From Polyangium jinanense (lineage in GTDB: Bacteria; Myxococcota; Polyangia; Polyangiales; Polyangiaceae), in contig NZ_JAGTJJ010000075.1 in assembly GCF_028435365.1 (NCBI RefSeq), positions 1-39,549 on the forward strand: a DNA stretch of 39,549 bases, written 5' to 3'. Shown here piece by piece: positions 7,980 to 17,009 of this stretch. A program made the position numbers and the translations under genes. Under the pieces are notes generated by a model. That model worked only from the letters and a program-made list of their open reading frames with translations, was not told where the DNA came from and made no database searches. Positions within the stretch are counted from its first letter, which is position 1; each line of letters opens with the position of its first letter.

Positions 7980-8969
7980 ATGAACGCACACCGATGGGCG
8001 TTGCCCCTCTTGGGCAGCGCGGCGCTCTCGTTTGTCGTGGGTTGCGGCAGCAGCAGTGGTGATGATCTCAACCTCGGAAACGGCGGCTCCGGGAGCAGCG
8101 CGTCCTCCGCGTCCGGCGGCAATGGCGGCACGGGCGGCGCGGGCGGCACGGGCGGCGAAGGCACCGGCGGAAGTGGTGGAGGCAATGGCGGCAGCGGCGG
8201 CGACGCGGGGGCCGGCGGCGGCGTCCCGACCGAAAAATTCAGCTTTTTCGTGACGAGCTTGCGCGCCTTGCAGGAGCTCTCGGGCAGTTCCGAGGGGTTC
8301 GGCGGCGATCTCCGCTTCGGCGAGACGGGCGCCGGCGCCGGGCTCCGCGGCGCCGACAAGATCTGCGCGACGATCGCCGAAAAGAGCATGCCGGGCGCGG
8401 GACAGAAGCCGTGGCGCGCGTTCCTGAGCGCCACCGCGGGCGAGGACGGGCAGCAGGTCGACGCCAAGGATCGAATTGGCGAGGGGCCCTGGTACGACCG
8501 GCTCGGGCGATTGCTCGCGGCGAACAAGACCGATCTTCTGCAGGAGCGCCCGGCGGGGGCCGACGCGGCGATCATCAATGATTTCCCGAACGAGGACGGC
8601 GTCCCGAACCACCAGCCCGATCCGAATCAGGGGCAGGTCGACAACCACGACATGCTCACCGGGACGAACGCAGAAGGCACGCTCTTCAGCGCGACCGCGA
8701 CGTGCAAGGACTGGACGAGCAACCTCGGCGACCTGGCGAGCGAAGGCCGGCCGCGCGTGGGGCATTCGTGGCCGCGGTTCGGCGGCGGCGGCGGCCCGGG
8801 GCCGGGCGGCGGGGATGGCAGCATGGCGAACTGGATGTCCTCGCTCAACGAGTCCGGCTGCGCGCCGGGCGTGAACCTCATCGAAATGGGCGGGCCCCTG
8901 CCGGGCGCGGTCACCGTGGGCTCGGGCGGCGGATACGGCGGCTTCTATTGCTTCTCGCTGGTCCCCTGA
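7980..8969 (+). CDS. Secreted lipoprotein with DUF1554-like (lectin-like) domain
   Basis: This is a 329-residue lipoprotein: signal peptide, lipobox VVGC (Cys22), then a 50-residue Gly/Ser/Ala linker (residues 37-80). The folded part (about 82-329) has the pattern LRGADKIC near 122, WRAFLSA near 143 and DRIGEGPWYDRLGRLLA near 165, ending in Cys-rich GFYCFSLVP. This resembles the DUF1554 family of bacterial surface proteins, which has a C-type-lectin/endostatin-like fold. A second Gly-rich insertion lies near 262-280. It starts with a good AAAGGAG site eight bases before the ATG. It is the second gene of the probable three-gene lipoprotein operon. A binding or structural role at the surface is inferred. 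Confidence 0.68.
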   Translation: MNAHRWALPLLGSAALSFVVGCGSSSGDDLNLGNGGSGSSASSASGGNGGTGGAGGTGGEGTGGSGGGNGGSGGDAGAGGGVPTEKFSFFVTSLRALQELSGSSEGFGGDLRFGETGAGAGLRGADKICATIAEKSMPGAGQKPWRAFLSATAGEDGQQVDAKDRIGEGPWYDRLGRLLAANKTDLLQERPAGADAAIINDFPNEDGVPNHQPDPNQGQVDNHDMLTGTNAEGTLFSATATCKDWTSNLGDLASEGRPRVGHSWPRFGGGGGPGPGGGDGSMANWMSSLNESGCAPGVNLIEMGGPLPGAVTVGSGGGYGGFYCFSLVP

Positions 8970-9009
8970 GGCTCGCGGCTCGACTTCAGCTTTCTTCGGG
9001 AGGAAAACC

Positions 9010-11058
9010 ATGTCTTTGCACAAACGCGCCGCCACGGCGCTGGGTCTCGTCTTGTTCGTCGCCGCGCTGCCGCTTGCGTGCAGCGACACCGCCGCGCCTG
9101 CGGGCCCCGTGTTCGAATGTAAGCTCGCGAGCGGCAGCGAATCCCCGGAGTTCTTGCAGGTGATCGGCTGCAACGGGGATTTCCAGGCGCTCGCCTCGGA
9201 GCCCCTCCGCGCCGACCTGCCGGGCGCGCGCTCGGTCAAGGTCGTCCTGGATCAGGCCGACGAGAATGCGCTCTACTTCCAGAACAGCGTCCTCTACAAG
9301 ATCCACTACGAGTTCGCCTCGAAGCACCTCTCGGGCAATGACCTTCCGCTCGTGCCCGAGCTGTCGAGCTTCAACGCGACCGAGTATTACACGCCCGATC
9401 GCCGCTTCCTGCTCGGCGCGGTGACGTACTACGAGGGCCCGAAGGTCTGGGCGCTCGAAATCGCCCCCTACGACACCGCCTCGGCGGCCATGATCACGAC
9501 GCTGTACAAGACGGTCGCGAAATCGGCCTACTTCGGCGGAAACCTCTTCTTCCACCCCACGTCGGACGCCGTGGCGGTGGAGGCGGACAAGCTTGGCGCC
9601 GACGTCCCCGTGAAGACCACGGACGAGCTTTATGCGGCGATCGATTACCAGCCGCTCTCGCTCGGCTCGGCCATGGGCCGGCTCCGCTTCCTGAAGGCCG
9701 CGGACCTCGATACCGAGTACGTCTCCCACGAGGACATCGTGGTGCTCGACGAGGCGCCGAACGACATCTCCGTCATCCAGGGTCTCGTCACGGAGGAGTT
9801 CCAGACGCCGCTCTCTCACGTCAATGTGCTCTCCCAGAACCGAGGCACGCCGAACATGGGGCTGCGTCATGCCATGACGAACCTCACGCTGCGGGGGCTC
9901 GAAGGCAAATTGGTCGAGCTCACGGTGGGCGCCTCCACGTGGACCGTCCGCGAGGTCACGCTCGAAGAGGCCCAGGCCTTCTGGGACGCGCACAAGCCCG
10001 AGCCCGTCGTGCTCCCGACGCTGGATCTCTCGGTCACGGGCCTGTGGGACCTCGAGGACGTGACGCCCGAGCCGGCGGCGGGCGCGTCCTTGCGGGACGC
10101 GATCAAGAAATCGGTGCTCGCGTTCGGCGGAAAGGCCGCGCATTACTCGATCCTCGTCCGGACCGAGAACGTCCCGATCCAGAAGGCCTTCGCGATCCCG
10201 GTCTATTACTACGACCAGTTCATGAAGCAGAACGGGTTCTACGATCAGATCGACGCGCTGCTCGCGGATCCCACGTTCCAGGCGGACGCGGCCGTCCGCG
10301 ATCTGAAGCTTTCGGACCTGCGCAAGGCCATGGAGGAGGCTCCCATCGACGCCGCATTCCAGACGCTCCTCCAGGAGAAGATCGCGGCCGAATACGGGAC
10401 GCACAAGATGCGCTTCCGCACCAGCACGAACAGCGAAGATCTCGAGGGCTTCCCCTGCGCCGGTTGCTACGAGTCGCATACGGGCGACCCGACCGACTGG
10501 CCGGACGTGCTCGACGCCATCCGCGAGACCTACGCGAGCGCCTGGCTCTTCCGCACGTTCGAGGAGCGCAGCTATTACGGCATCGATCACAAATCGATCG
10601 GCATGGCCCTGCTCGTGCACCACAACTTCCCGGACGAGGAGGCGAACGGCGTGGCCGTCACGGCGAATCCGTTCGACGAGGCGGGGGTCGATCCCGCATT
10701 TTACGTGAACGTCCAGTATGGCGGCGACGTGGAGGTCGTGGCCCCGCCGCCCGGCGTGACCAGCGATCAGTTCCTCTACTACTTCACGCAGCCGAACCAG
10801 CCGATCACGTACCTCACGCATTCGAGCTTGCTGCCCGGGGGCGAGCGTGTCCTCACGACGGCGCAGATCCATCAGCTCGGCGTGGCCCTCGACGCCATCC
10901 ACGCGCGCTTCTCCCCCGCGTATGGGCCGGCCGCGGGGAACAACGGCTGGTACGCGATGGACATCGAATTCAAGTTCGACGACGAGGCCGCCCCGGGCGA
11001 GACGCCCACGCTCTACATCAAGCAAGCACGCCCCTACCCCGGCCGCGGGAACGAGTGA
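9010..11058 (+). CDS. Secreted lipoprotein with permuted PEP-synthase/dikinase domains (PEP/pyruvate-binding)
   Basis: This is a 682-residue lipoprotein (LPLAC, Cys24). After an unassigned N-terminal region (30-230), residues about 240-310 resemble the swivelling phosphohistidine domain: TPLSHVNVLSQNRGTPNM with candidate His270. Residues about 355-675 resemble the ATP-grasp domain of PEP synthase and pyruvate phosphate dikinase: GGKAAHYS (373-380, Lys375), RFRTSTNSEDLEGF (468-481), MDIEF (650-654) and the closing IKQARP (670-675). In PEP synthase the ATP-grasp comes first; here the His domain precedes it, the order found in plant glucan water dikinases. Being exported, it should have no ready ATP, so the reaction is unclear: phosphotransfer to a glycan or protein, or a binding role. 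GGGAGGAA lies before the ATG, 40 bases after the previous gene. Confidence 0.75.
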   Translation: MSLHKRAATALGLVLFVAALPLACSDTAAPAGPVFECKLASGSESPEFLQVIGCNGDFQALASEPLRADLPGARSVKVVLDQADENALYFQNSVLYKIHYEFASKHLSGNDLPLVPELSSFNATEYYTPDRRFLLGAVTYYEGPKVWALEIAPYDTASAAMITTLYKTVAKSAYFGGNLFFHPTSDAVAVEADKLGADVPVKTTDELYAAIDYQPLSLGSAMGRLRFLKAADLDTEYVSHEDIVVLDEAPNDISVIQGLVTEEFQTPLSHVNVLSQNRGTPNMGLRHAMTNLTLRGLEGKLVELTVGASTWTVREVTLEEAQAFWDAHKPEPVVLPTLDLSVTGLWDLEDVTPEPAAGASLRDAIKKSVLAFGGKAAHYSILVRTENVPIQKAFAIPVYYYDQFMKQNGFYDQIDALLADPTFQADAAVRDLKLSDLRKAMEEAPIDAAFQTLLQEKIAAEYGTHKMRFRTSTNSEDLEGFPCAGCYESHTGDPTDWPDVLDAIRETYASAWLFRTFEERSYYGIDHKSIGMALLVHHNFPDEEANGVAVTANPFDEAGVDPAFYVNVQYGGDVEVVAPPPGVTSDQFLYYFTQPNQPITYLTHSSLLPGGERVLTTAQIHQLGVALDAIHARFSPAYGPAAGNNGWYAMDIEFKFDDEAAPGETPTLYIKQARPYPGRGNE

Positions 11059-11092
11059 GCGCGACGTTCCCGACGCCGCGAGATTCGCCTGC

Positions 11093-11118
11093 TTAACAAT
11101 CGCACACGATCCTGTAAC
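11093..11118 (+). promoter_or_regulatory. TTAAC box upstream of the CotH operon
   Basis: TTAACAATCGCACACGAT shares 15 of 18 bases with the box at 6784, and a further GTAAC begins 21 bases after the start of the first half-site. TACAGT at 11140-11145 could be a -10 element. The site lies about 60-84 bases before the CotH start. It probably binds the regulator encoded at 20682-21395; this is inferred from similarity. Confidence 0.48.
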
Positions 11119-11176
11119 ATCAGCGCCGCAGTCCCGACATACAGTCGACTCGAACCTTGAACTTGGGGAGTGACTG

Positions 11177-12829
11177 ATGAAAATGCGGTTCCTGCATGTT
11201 GTGCTGCCGTTCGCTTCGCTTTTGACCTTGGCGATCCAGGGCTGCGGTTCCTCCGATCCCAGCGCCGAGACGGGCGCGGGCGCGGGGGGAAGCGGCGGAT
11301 CGGGCGGCAGCGCCGGCGAGGGCGGCGGCGGAAACGGCGGAAGCGGCGGCGAGGGCGGCAGCGGTTCGGAGGATCCCGATTACGCGGCCGCCTTCCCGCA
11401 GGATCGGGTTCCTCGCATCGACATCACCATTTCGCCTGAGAACTGGCAGGCGATGGTCGCCGACATGACCGACATGCTCGGCACGTTCGGCGAAGGCATG
11501 GGCGGCCCGGGTGGGCCGGGCGGGCCCGGCGGCGGCGGACCGCCGCCGGAGCTCGCCGAGGCTTGTAATGGCCTCGCGGCCGGCGATGCTTGCACGGTCA
11601 CGCTCAATGGCGTCGAGTCCCAGGGGACGTGCACGGATGCCATGGGCACCCTGCTCTGCTTCCCGGAGGGCGGCCCCGGCGGCCCCGGCGGCCCGGGCGG
11701 GCCGGGTGGCGAAGGCGGTGTCGATCTGCTCCCCCGCACGCCCATCTATGTCGAGTGTGACGTCAAGACCGAGGATCGGAGCTGGCAGCACGTCGGCATT
11801 CGCTTCAAGGGCAATTCGAGCCTGGCCATGACCTGGAGCCAGGGCATCTGGAAGCTGCCGCTGCGCTTCAACTGGGACAAGTACGAGGACACGTACCCGG
11901 AGACGAAGAACCAGCGGTTCTACGGGTTCGATGCGCTGAGCTTCTCGAACTCCGCGAGCGATTCCTCGCTCCTGCGCGACAAGATCGGCACCGAGGTCTT
12001 CGTGAACGCGGGGATCCCGGCGCCCGCGACCGCGTTTTACCGCGTGTTCATCGATCACGGCGAGGGCCTGAAATACTTCGGGCTGTATACGGGAATCGAG
12101 CTGCCCTCGGACGAATCGTTCATGGACACGCATTTCGGCGGCCACAAGGGCAACATGTACAAGCCCGACGGCGCAGGCGCGCGGTGGCAGACCTGGGACC
12201 CCGACACGCTCGGCAAGGAAAACAACGAGGACGAGGCCGATTTTTCGGACGCGCAGGCGCTCTTCGACGCGCTGCACGCCGACAAGACCGACGCCGCGGC
12301 CTTTCGCGCCGGCCTCGAAGCCCGGCTCGACGTCGATGGTTTCTTGCATTGGCTCGCGCTGAACGCGGTGATCGAGGACTGGGATCAGTACGGCCGCATG
12401 CCGCACAATTATTACATGTACGCGGATCCCGAGAAGGACGCGCAGTTCACGTGGATCCCCTGGGACCACAGCTTCGCGTTCCCCGCCGCGTCGGGCGGAG
12501 GGTTCGGCGGGCAGGCCATGTCGCTCGGGATGGCCGAGATCACCGATCAATGGCCGCTCATCCGGTACCTCCTCGACGATCCGGTGTACCTCGAGAAGTA
12601 TCGCGGCTACGTCGCGCTCGCGGTCGAGAAGGATTACGAGGCCGCGAGCATGGAGACGCGATTCAAGGCCGCCCACGATCTCATCGCGCCGTACGTCGTC
12701 GGCGCGGAGGGCGAGCAGCCGGGGTATACGTTCCTCGCGTCGCCCGCCGCGTTCGACGAGGGCCTCGCCGGCGTGATCGCCCACGCGAAGGAGCGGCCGG
12801 TCGACGTGGCCGCGTACCTCGGACCGTGA
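11177..12829 (+). CDS. CotH-family secreted kinase-like lipoprotein with inserted Cys/Gly-Pro module
   Basis: This is a 550-residue lipoprotein (IQGC, Cys23) with a Gly/Ser linker (35-64). The CotH domain starts near 78 (RIDITISPENW), is broken by an insertion (about 105-183), and resumes with PIYVECDV. It carries GIRFKGNSS (207-215) as nucleotide-binding loop, KLPLRF with Lys226, NAVIEDWDQYGRMPHNYY (397-413, catalytic-loop equivalent) and WIPWDHS with Asp430 (metal-binding). Bacillus CotH phosphorylates spore-coat proteins and belongs to the Fam20C-like atypical kinases. The insertion holds two collagen-like GGP runs around a four-Cys mini-domain (Cys130, 139, 152, 161). GGGGAG lies six bases before the ATG. 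It is first gene of the operon to 17003. Kinase activity outside the cytoplasm is plausible but not shown. Confidence 0.85.
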   Translation: MKMRFLHVVLPFASLLTLAIQGCGSSDPSAETGAGAGGSGGSGGSAGEGGGGNGGSGGEGGSGSEDPDYAAAFPQDRVPRIDITISPENWQAMVADMTDMLGTFGEGMGGPGGPGGPGGGGPPPELAEACNGLAAGDACTVTLNGVESQGTCTDAMGTLLCFPEGGPGGPGGPGGPGGEGGVDLLPRTPIYVECDVKTEDRSWQHVGIRFKGNSSLAMTWSQGIWKLPLRFNWDKYEDTYPETKNQRFYGFDALSFSNSASDSSLLRDKIGTEVFVNAGIPAPATAFYRVFIDHGEGLKYFGLYTGIELPSDESFMDTHFGGHKGNMYKPDGAGARWQTWDPDTLGKENNEDEADFSDAQALFDALHADKTDAAAFRAGLEARLDVDGFLHWLALNAVIEDWDQYGRMPHNYYMYADPEKDAQFTWIPWDHSFAFPAASGGGFGGQAMSLGMAEITDQWPLIRYLLDDPVYLEKYRGYVALAVEKDYEAASMETRFKAAHDLIAPYVVGAEGEQPGYTFLASPAAFDEGLAGVIAHAKERPVDVAAYLGP

Positions 12830-12877
12830 CCACCTGAAACCTCTCGCCCACGATTGCCACGAGGAACACGCCGCATC

Positions 12878-13558
12878 ATGGAATGGCTCGAACCGCTCAC
12901 TCAGGGGGATGCATTCGAATGGCGCAAGGCACTCGTCTCCCTCCTGCTCGCCTTCGGGCTGGGCCAGGCCATCGCGGTCGTGTACATGGCGACCTTCCGC
13001 GGCCTCTCGTATTCGCGGTCCACGGTGCACGGAATGGCCATGGGCAGCGTGATCACGTGCATGCTGATGCTCGCCGTGGGCAGCAGCATCGCCGCGGGGA
13101 TCGGCATGGCGGGGGGGCTCTCGGCGGTCCGGTTCCGCACCTCGCTGCGTGATCCGCGCGATATCATCTTCATCTTCGCGGCCCTGGGCGTCGGGATGGC
13201 GACCGGCGCCCAGGCGCACGGCGCGGCGATCCTGGGCACGATCATCTTCGCGATCGGATTCGTGCTGCTTCATTTCACCGGGTATGGCGCACGCCATCAG
13301 CCGGATGGGCTCCTCCGCTTCGCGGCGCCTTCGGGGCCGGAGGCGGAGGAGGCCATCATGAAGATCCTGAGGACACATTGCAGGTCCTTCGCGCTCGTCA
13401 CGCTGCGCGAGGCAGCGCAAGGGACGATCATGGAGCATGCGTACCAGATCAGCGTCCGTACGCCGGATCTGCGCTCGCCGCTCGTCTCGAACCTGAAGTC
13501 CATTCCGGGGGTGCAGGACGTCGCCTTGCTGCTGCAGGAGCCGACGCTGGATCTGTAG
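12878..13558 (+). CDS. DUF4956 integral membrane protein
   Basis: This is a 226-residue membrane protein with about four helices (roughly 20-42, 52-78, 90-108 and 110-128) and a soluble C-terminal half (135-226) with an ACT-like pattern (RSFALVTLREAAQG.. then PDLRSPLVSNLKSIPGVQDVALL). The signature GGLSAVRFRTSLRDPRDIIFIFAALGVG region (about 74-102) is that of DUF4956. Family members are, to my knowledge, often found beside VTC polyphosphate polymerases and CotH proteins, as here. A TTG at 12854 could extend it by eight residues; the ATG at 12878 is better placed after GAGGAAC. It lies 48 bases after CotH and two bases before the HlyD-like gene. Role unknown; coupling polymerase and envelope components is a guess. 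Confidence 0.82.
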   Translation: MEWLEPLTQGDAFEWRKALVSLLLAFGLGQAIAVVYMATFRGLSYSRSTVHGMAMGSVITCMLMLAVGSSIAAGIGMAGGLSAVRFRTSLRDPRDIIFIFAALGVGMATGAQAHGAAILGTIIFAIGFVLLHFTGYGARHQPDGLLRFAAPSGPEAEEAIMKILRTHCRSFALVTLREAAQGTIMEHAYQISVRTPDLRSPLVSNLKSIPGVQDVALLLQEPTLDL

Positions 13559-13560
13559 CC

Positions 13561-15582
13561 ATGAAATCGACGAAGACCCTCCATCGAATGCAAGCGGCCC
13601 TCCAGCGTTTCGCGCCCGGGATTTGCCTCGTGGGCACGCTCGGCGCCGCGGCGGGGCTGCACTTTGGCGGCGGCGCGCACGGGCACGTCGTGGGGTTCGC
13701 CGAAGCGACACCAGAGGCCATCGCGCCGACGGAGATCGCCAAGGTCGCGGCGGTTCACGTGCGTGTCGGCGACGAGGTCACGCCGGGGCAGATCGTCGCG
13801 GAGCTCGACACGTCCGCGATCGACGCGGAGATCGCCGTCGCGGAGGCGGAGAAGACGCGGCTCGAGGCGGACGTGCGCGCCGCGGAAGCCGAGATGTTGC
13901 AGAAGCTCGACGCGGACCTCGCGTCCCTCGAGCGCGAGGCGGCAAAGCAACGCGAGGAACACCTCCAGGTGACCGCCGAGGCGAAGGTGCTGGACGGCGA
14001 AATGGCGCGGGTGAAGCAGCTCGTGGAGGACCGACAGGTGGTCTTCGAGGAGCTCGCCAAGGTCGACCTGCAACGCGCCGCAGCCGCGGCGCTCGCCGCG
14101 GAGAAGCCGCGGACCTTGAAGCTTTTGGCGAAGCAGATCCAGACGGCCGAAGCGCGGCGCAAGGCGGCAAAGCAGGAGGACTCCGCGACCGCGGAGAAGC
14201 TCGCCGCGGACGTGCGTTTCGCCGAGCGAACCATCGAGCTCTTGAAGCAAAGGCGCGCGGGGTACGCGCTCCGCGCGACGCGGCGCGGGCGCGTGGCGAC
14301 GGTCCTGAAGCAGCCCGGCGAGGTCGCCGTGGCCGGGGATCCGGTCCTCAATATCGTGAGCGGCGGCGCGCGCGTGGTCACGTGCGTCCCGGAGCGCGTC
14401 TCCCTCGGCTTGCGCGAAGGCGACGGCGCGAAACTATGGATTCGAGGGCAAGCGAGCGGCCCGCTGCAGGGAAAAACCATCGCGCTCGGCCCGCTCGTGG
14501 CGGAGCTCCCCATGCGCTGCTGGAACTCGCCCAAGGTCCCGATGTGGGGACGCGAAATCACGGTCGAGCTCGACGCCCCTCTCGACGTCGTCGCGGGTCA
14601 AGCCTTCGATGTCGTATTCGAGCCATCCTCGGCGCCGCCCGCATCCGGTGCACCTCCGGCGATCACGAATTCCCTCCCGGCGAGCGTGCTCCCGATCAAG
14701 CTTCCGGACGTGCTGGCGAAACGGACGCGATTCGAGCCGTCCGGGGTCCTCTCGCGTGAGGCCGAAGGTCGTTATCTCGTCGTCAGTGACGATACGGGCC
14801 AGAAGGACACGGAGGGCGTGCCCTGGGTCTTTGGAATGTCCAAGGACGGCGCAATCGAGCCGGAGCCTTTGCAGGTGGACGGCATCGACGAGCTCTCGGA
14901 CGTCGAGGCGATTGCCGTCGGCGATGCGGGCGAGATTTACCTCTTGTCGTCGCAGAGCTACAGCAAGCGGGGAAAACGGAAGCCCGCGCGGACGGCACTC
15001 TTGCGCCTCCGGAAGGAGGGACGAGGCTTCCGTGTCGACGGGGAGGCCCATATCGCAGAATTGCTCGACGCGGACCCCGCGCAGGCCGCGGCGCTCGGGC
15101 TTCCGAATGGAACACGAGCGCTCGACATCGAGGGGCTCGCCTACCGAGGAGGCTCTCTTTACTTCGGCCTCAAGGCTCCTCTCGATGCGCAAGGCAATGC
15201 CATGATCTGGCAGGTCACCGCGCCGAGCGCGCTTTTCGCGTCGAAGCCCCTGGCGAACGCCGGCGCCTCGCTCTGGGCGCGCGTCCGCGTCGACGTGGAG
15301 TTCGCGGGCAAACCCACGCCGGGCGGCATTTCCGATCTTTTGTTCCTGCCCGACGGCAGCCTCGCCATTTCGTCGACGCCCTCGACGGCGGACGGCGACG
15401 CCGGGGCGCTCTGGCGTATCGAGGCGCCGGCGTCCGGCGCGCTCACGCCGGTCCTCGTGAAGCGGTTTCCGGGGCTCAAACCGGAGGGCATCACGCCGTC
15501 GCTCTCCGCGGGCAAACTCATGGTCGTCTTCGATACGGGCAGTTCCGTCCCGTCATTCGAGGAGGTGCCGTGGGCACGGTGA
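13561..15582 (+). CDS. HlyD-like periplasmic adaptor fused to a DUF3616-like beta-propeller domain
   Basis: This is a 673-residue protein with a single N-terminal membrane segment (about 18-36). Residues 40-370 have the membrane-fusion-protein plan: lipoyl half (VAAVHVRVGDEVTPGQIVAELDTS region, 62-83), a long Ala/Glu/Lys coiled coil (85-235), second lipoyl half (ATRRGRVATVLKQPGEVAVAGDPVL, near 240-263) and beta-barrel. Residues about 385-673 resemble DUF3616: RFEPSGVLSREAEGRYLVVSDDT, DVEAIAV, ALDIEGLAYRGGSLYFGLK and LFLPDGSLAISS. I know no standard efflux adaptor with this C-terminal domain. The ATG lies two bases after the DUF4956 stop; the stop overlaps the start of the TolC-like gene. It should bridge inner membrane and TolC-like channel; no ABC or RND pump is encoded here. 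Confidence 0.77.
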   Translation: MKSTKTLHRMQAALQRFAPGICLVGTLGAAAGLHFGGGAHGHVVGFAEATPEAIAPTEIAKVAAVHVRVGDEVTPGQIVAELDTSAIDAEIAVAEAEKTRLEADVRAAEAEMLQKLDADLASLEREAAKQREEHLQVTAEAKVLDGEMARVKQLVEDRQVVFEELAKVDLQRAAAAALAAEKPRTLKLLAKQIQTAEARRKAAKQEDSATAEKLAADVRFAERTIELLKQRRAGYALRATRRGRVATVLKQPGEVAVAGDPVLNIVSGGARVVTCVPERVSLGLREGDGAKLWIRGQASGPLQGKTIALGPLVAELPMRCWNSPKVPMWGREITVELDAPLDVVAGQAFDVVFEPSSAPPASGAPPAITNSLPASVLPIKLPDVLAKRTRFEPSGVLSREAEGRYLVVSDDTGQKDTEGVPWVFGMSKDGAIEPEPLQVDGIDELSDVEAIAVGDAGEIYLLSSQSYSKRGKRKPARTALLRLRKEGRGFRVDGEAHIAELLDADPAQAAALGLPNGTRALDIEGLAYRGGSLYFGLKAPLDAQGNAMIWQVTAPSALFASKPLANAGASLWARVRVDVEFAGKPTPGGISDLLFLPDGSLAISSTPSTADGDAGALWRIEAPASGALTPVLVKRFPGLKPEGITPSLSAGKLMVVFDTGSSVPSFEEVPWAR

Positions 15583-17003
15583 AAACGTTCGCAGCCCTGC
15601 TCCCCGCAGCGCTGCTCCCGGCGCTCGCAGGTTGCTCCGTTCCGCTGCAAATGTCGGGCTCCGAGCGCGCGATCGCCATGTATCGCGAGAGCCTCGGGCC
15701 CCGGGGGTCGCTCTCCGTCCGCCACGACGAATCCACGCGCCGAGATGCGGCGCGGCACCAAACGAGCACGCCCGACGCGGCACCCCGCGTGCTCACCGTC
15801 GAGGACGCGGTCGTGCTGGCCAAGAAAAACAGCGCGCAACTCTCGGCACTCGAAGCGGGCGCTGCCACGGCCGAGGCGGGCATCGCCGCGGCGAACAAGC
15901 ACACGAATCCGGAGCTCCGGATCTCGCAGATCCGTCTCAATCAATTCGTCGAGGGCGAGCCGCAGATCCGCACGGCGGTTCGTTTTTCGCCCGATCGGCC
16001 AGGAGACGTGGACGCGGAGGTCGCGGAGGCGCGCGCCGAGCAGGCCGAGGCGCAGGCCGAGGCGCGCGCCGAGGAGATCACAATCGAGGCCGATGTCCGC
16101 TGGCTCTTCGACGACGTCGCGCTGATTGACGCGGAGATCGCCGCAGCGCGTGCGGTCGCCGAGGCAAGAAGGGCCCTCGCGGCGCAAATGAAAAACCGTC
16201 TCGCCGCAGCGGAAGCGACGTCGATCGACGAGGCCATGGCCGAGCTCGCAGCGGTCGAGGCCGAATCGGATCTGGCCGAGCAACAGGCGCACCGGCGCGA
16301 GGTGCTCGGCGAATTGCTCGATCGGATCGGCCTCGAACCCGGGGCATCCGTGGAGGTCGTCGGCGAGCCGCCACTCGCGTGGCCTCCCCCGGATCTCCCT
16401 TCGGAGCAGGCCCTCATCGAAGAAGCGCTCCGGCGCAGGCCCGAGGTCGCCATTGCAGCCGCGCGGATCGACGCGGCCGACGCCCGCGCATACGCCGAGC
16501 GCGCGCGGCGTTTTCCATGGTTTTCGTTCGTCGAGCTCGGATATCAATTCACGCCGGGCACGCCGGCCACGCCAGGCACGCTGACGGGCCTCGCCTGGAC
16601 GTTCCAGGCCGGCGTGGAGCTGCCCATTTTCGACACGAATCGCGCAGGCGCCGCCGCCGCCGGCGCGGCGAAGACCTCGTCCGAGCGCGCCCTCGCCGGC
16701 GAGGTCGAGCAGGTCGCCCGCGAGGTGCGCGCGCGCCTGCGCGAAGCCGAGGCCTCACGCGCACTCGTCACCGAATTCCGCACCCGCGCCCTCCCCGCGG
16801 CCGCGCAAGCCGGGACCGCGTCGAAACGAGCACTCGAAGGCCGCAACGTCGACGTCGTCGAGGCACTCTCCGTCGACGCGCAACGCGTCAAAGTCGAGCT
16901 CCGCCTCCTCGCACTCGTGCGCCGTTATCGCACCGCCGTCTCCGAGCTCCGGCGCGCCGTCGGCGGCCACTTCCCGGCCGCCGCCTCCCGCGGCGCCAGG
17001 TGA
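15570..17003 (+). CDS. TolC-like outer-membrane efflux protein
   Basis: This is a 477-residue outer-membrane factor with the duplicated TolC plan: LTVEDAVVLAKKNSAQLSAL (near 75-95), a long Ala/Glu helical hairpin (135-235), then LPSEQALIEEALRRRPEVAIAAARIDAADA (near 270-300), strand FSFVELGYQFTPG, VELPIFDTNRAGAAAA (350-365) and a second helical hairpin. ALAGC (Cys21) suggests a lipid-anchored protein like other OMFs. It starts at GTG 15570, inside the end of the previous gene (13-base overlap) and just behind GAGGAGG; a second GTG at 15579 is possible. Translational coupling with the HlyD-like protein supports a joint channel. It ends the operon; repeat copy E follows at once. Confidence 0.82.
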   Translation: MGTVKTFAALLPAALLPALAGCSVPLQMSGSERAIAMYRESLGPRGSLSVRHDESTRRDAARHQTSTPDAAPRVLTVEDAVVLAKKNSAQLSALEAGAATAEAGIAAANKHTNPELRISQIRLNQFVEGEPQIRTAVRFSPDRPGDVDAEVAEARAEQAEAQAEARAEEITIEADVRWLFDDVALIDAEIAAARAVAEARRALAAQMKNRLAAAEATSIDEAMAELAAVEAESDLAEQQAHRREVLGELLDRIGLEPGASVEVVGEPPLAWPPPDLPSEQALIEEALRRRPEVAIAAARIDAADARAYAERARRFPWFSFVELGYQFTPGTPATPGTLTGLAWTFQAGVELPIFDTNRAGAAAAGAAKTSSERALAGEVEQVAREVRARLREAEASRALVTEFRTRALPAAAQAGTASKRALEGRNVDVVEALSVDAQRVKVELRLLALVRRYRTAVSELRRAVGGHFPAAASRGAR

Positions 17004-17009
17004 CGCTGA

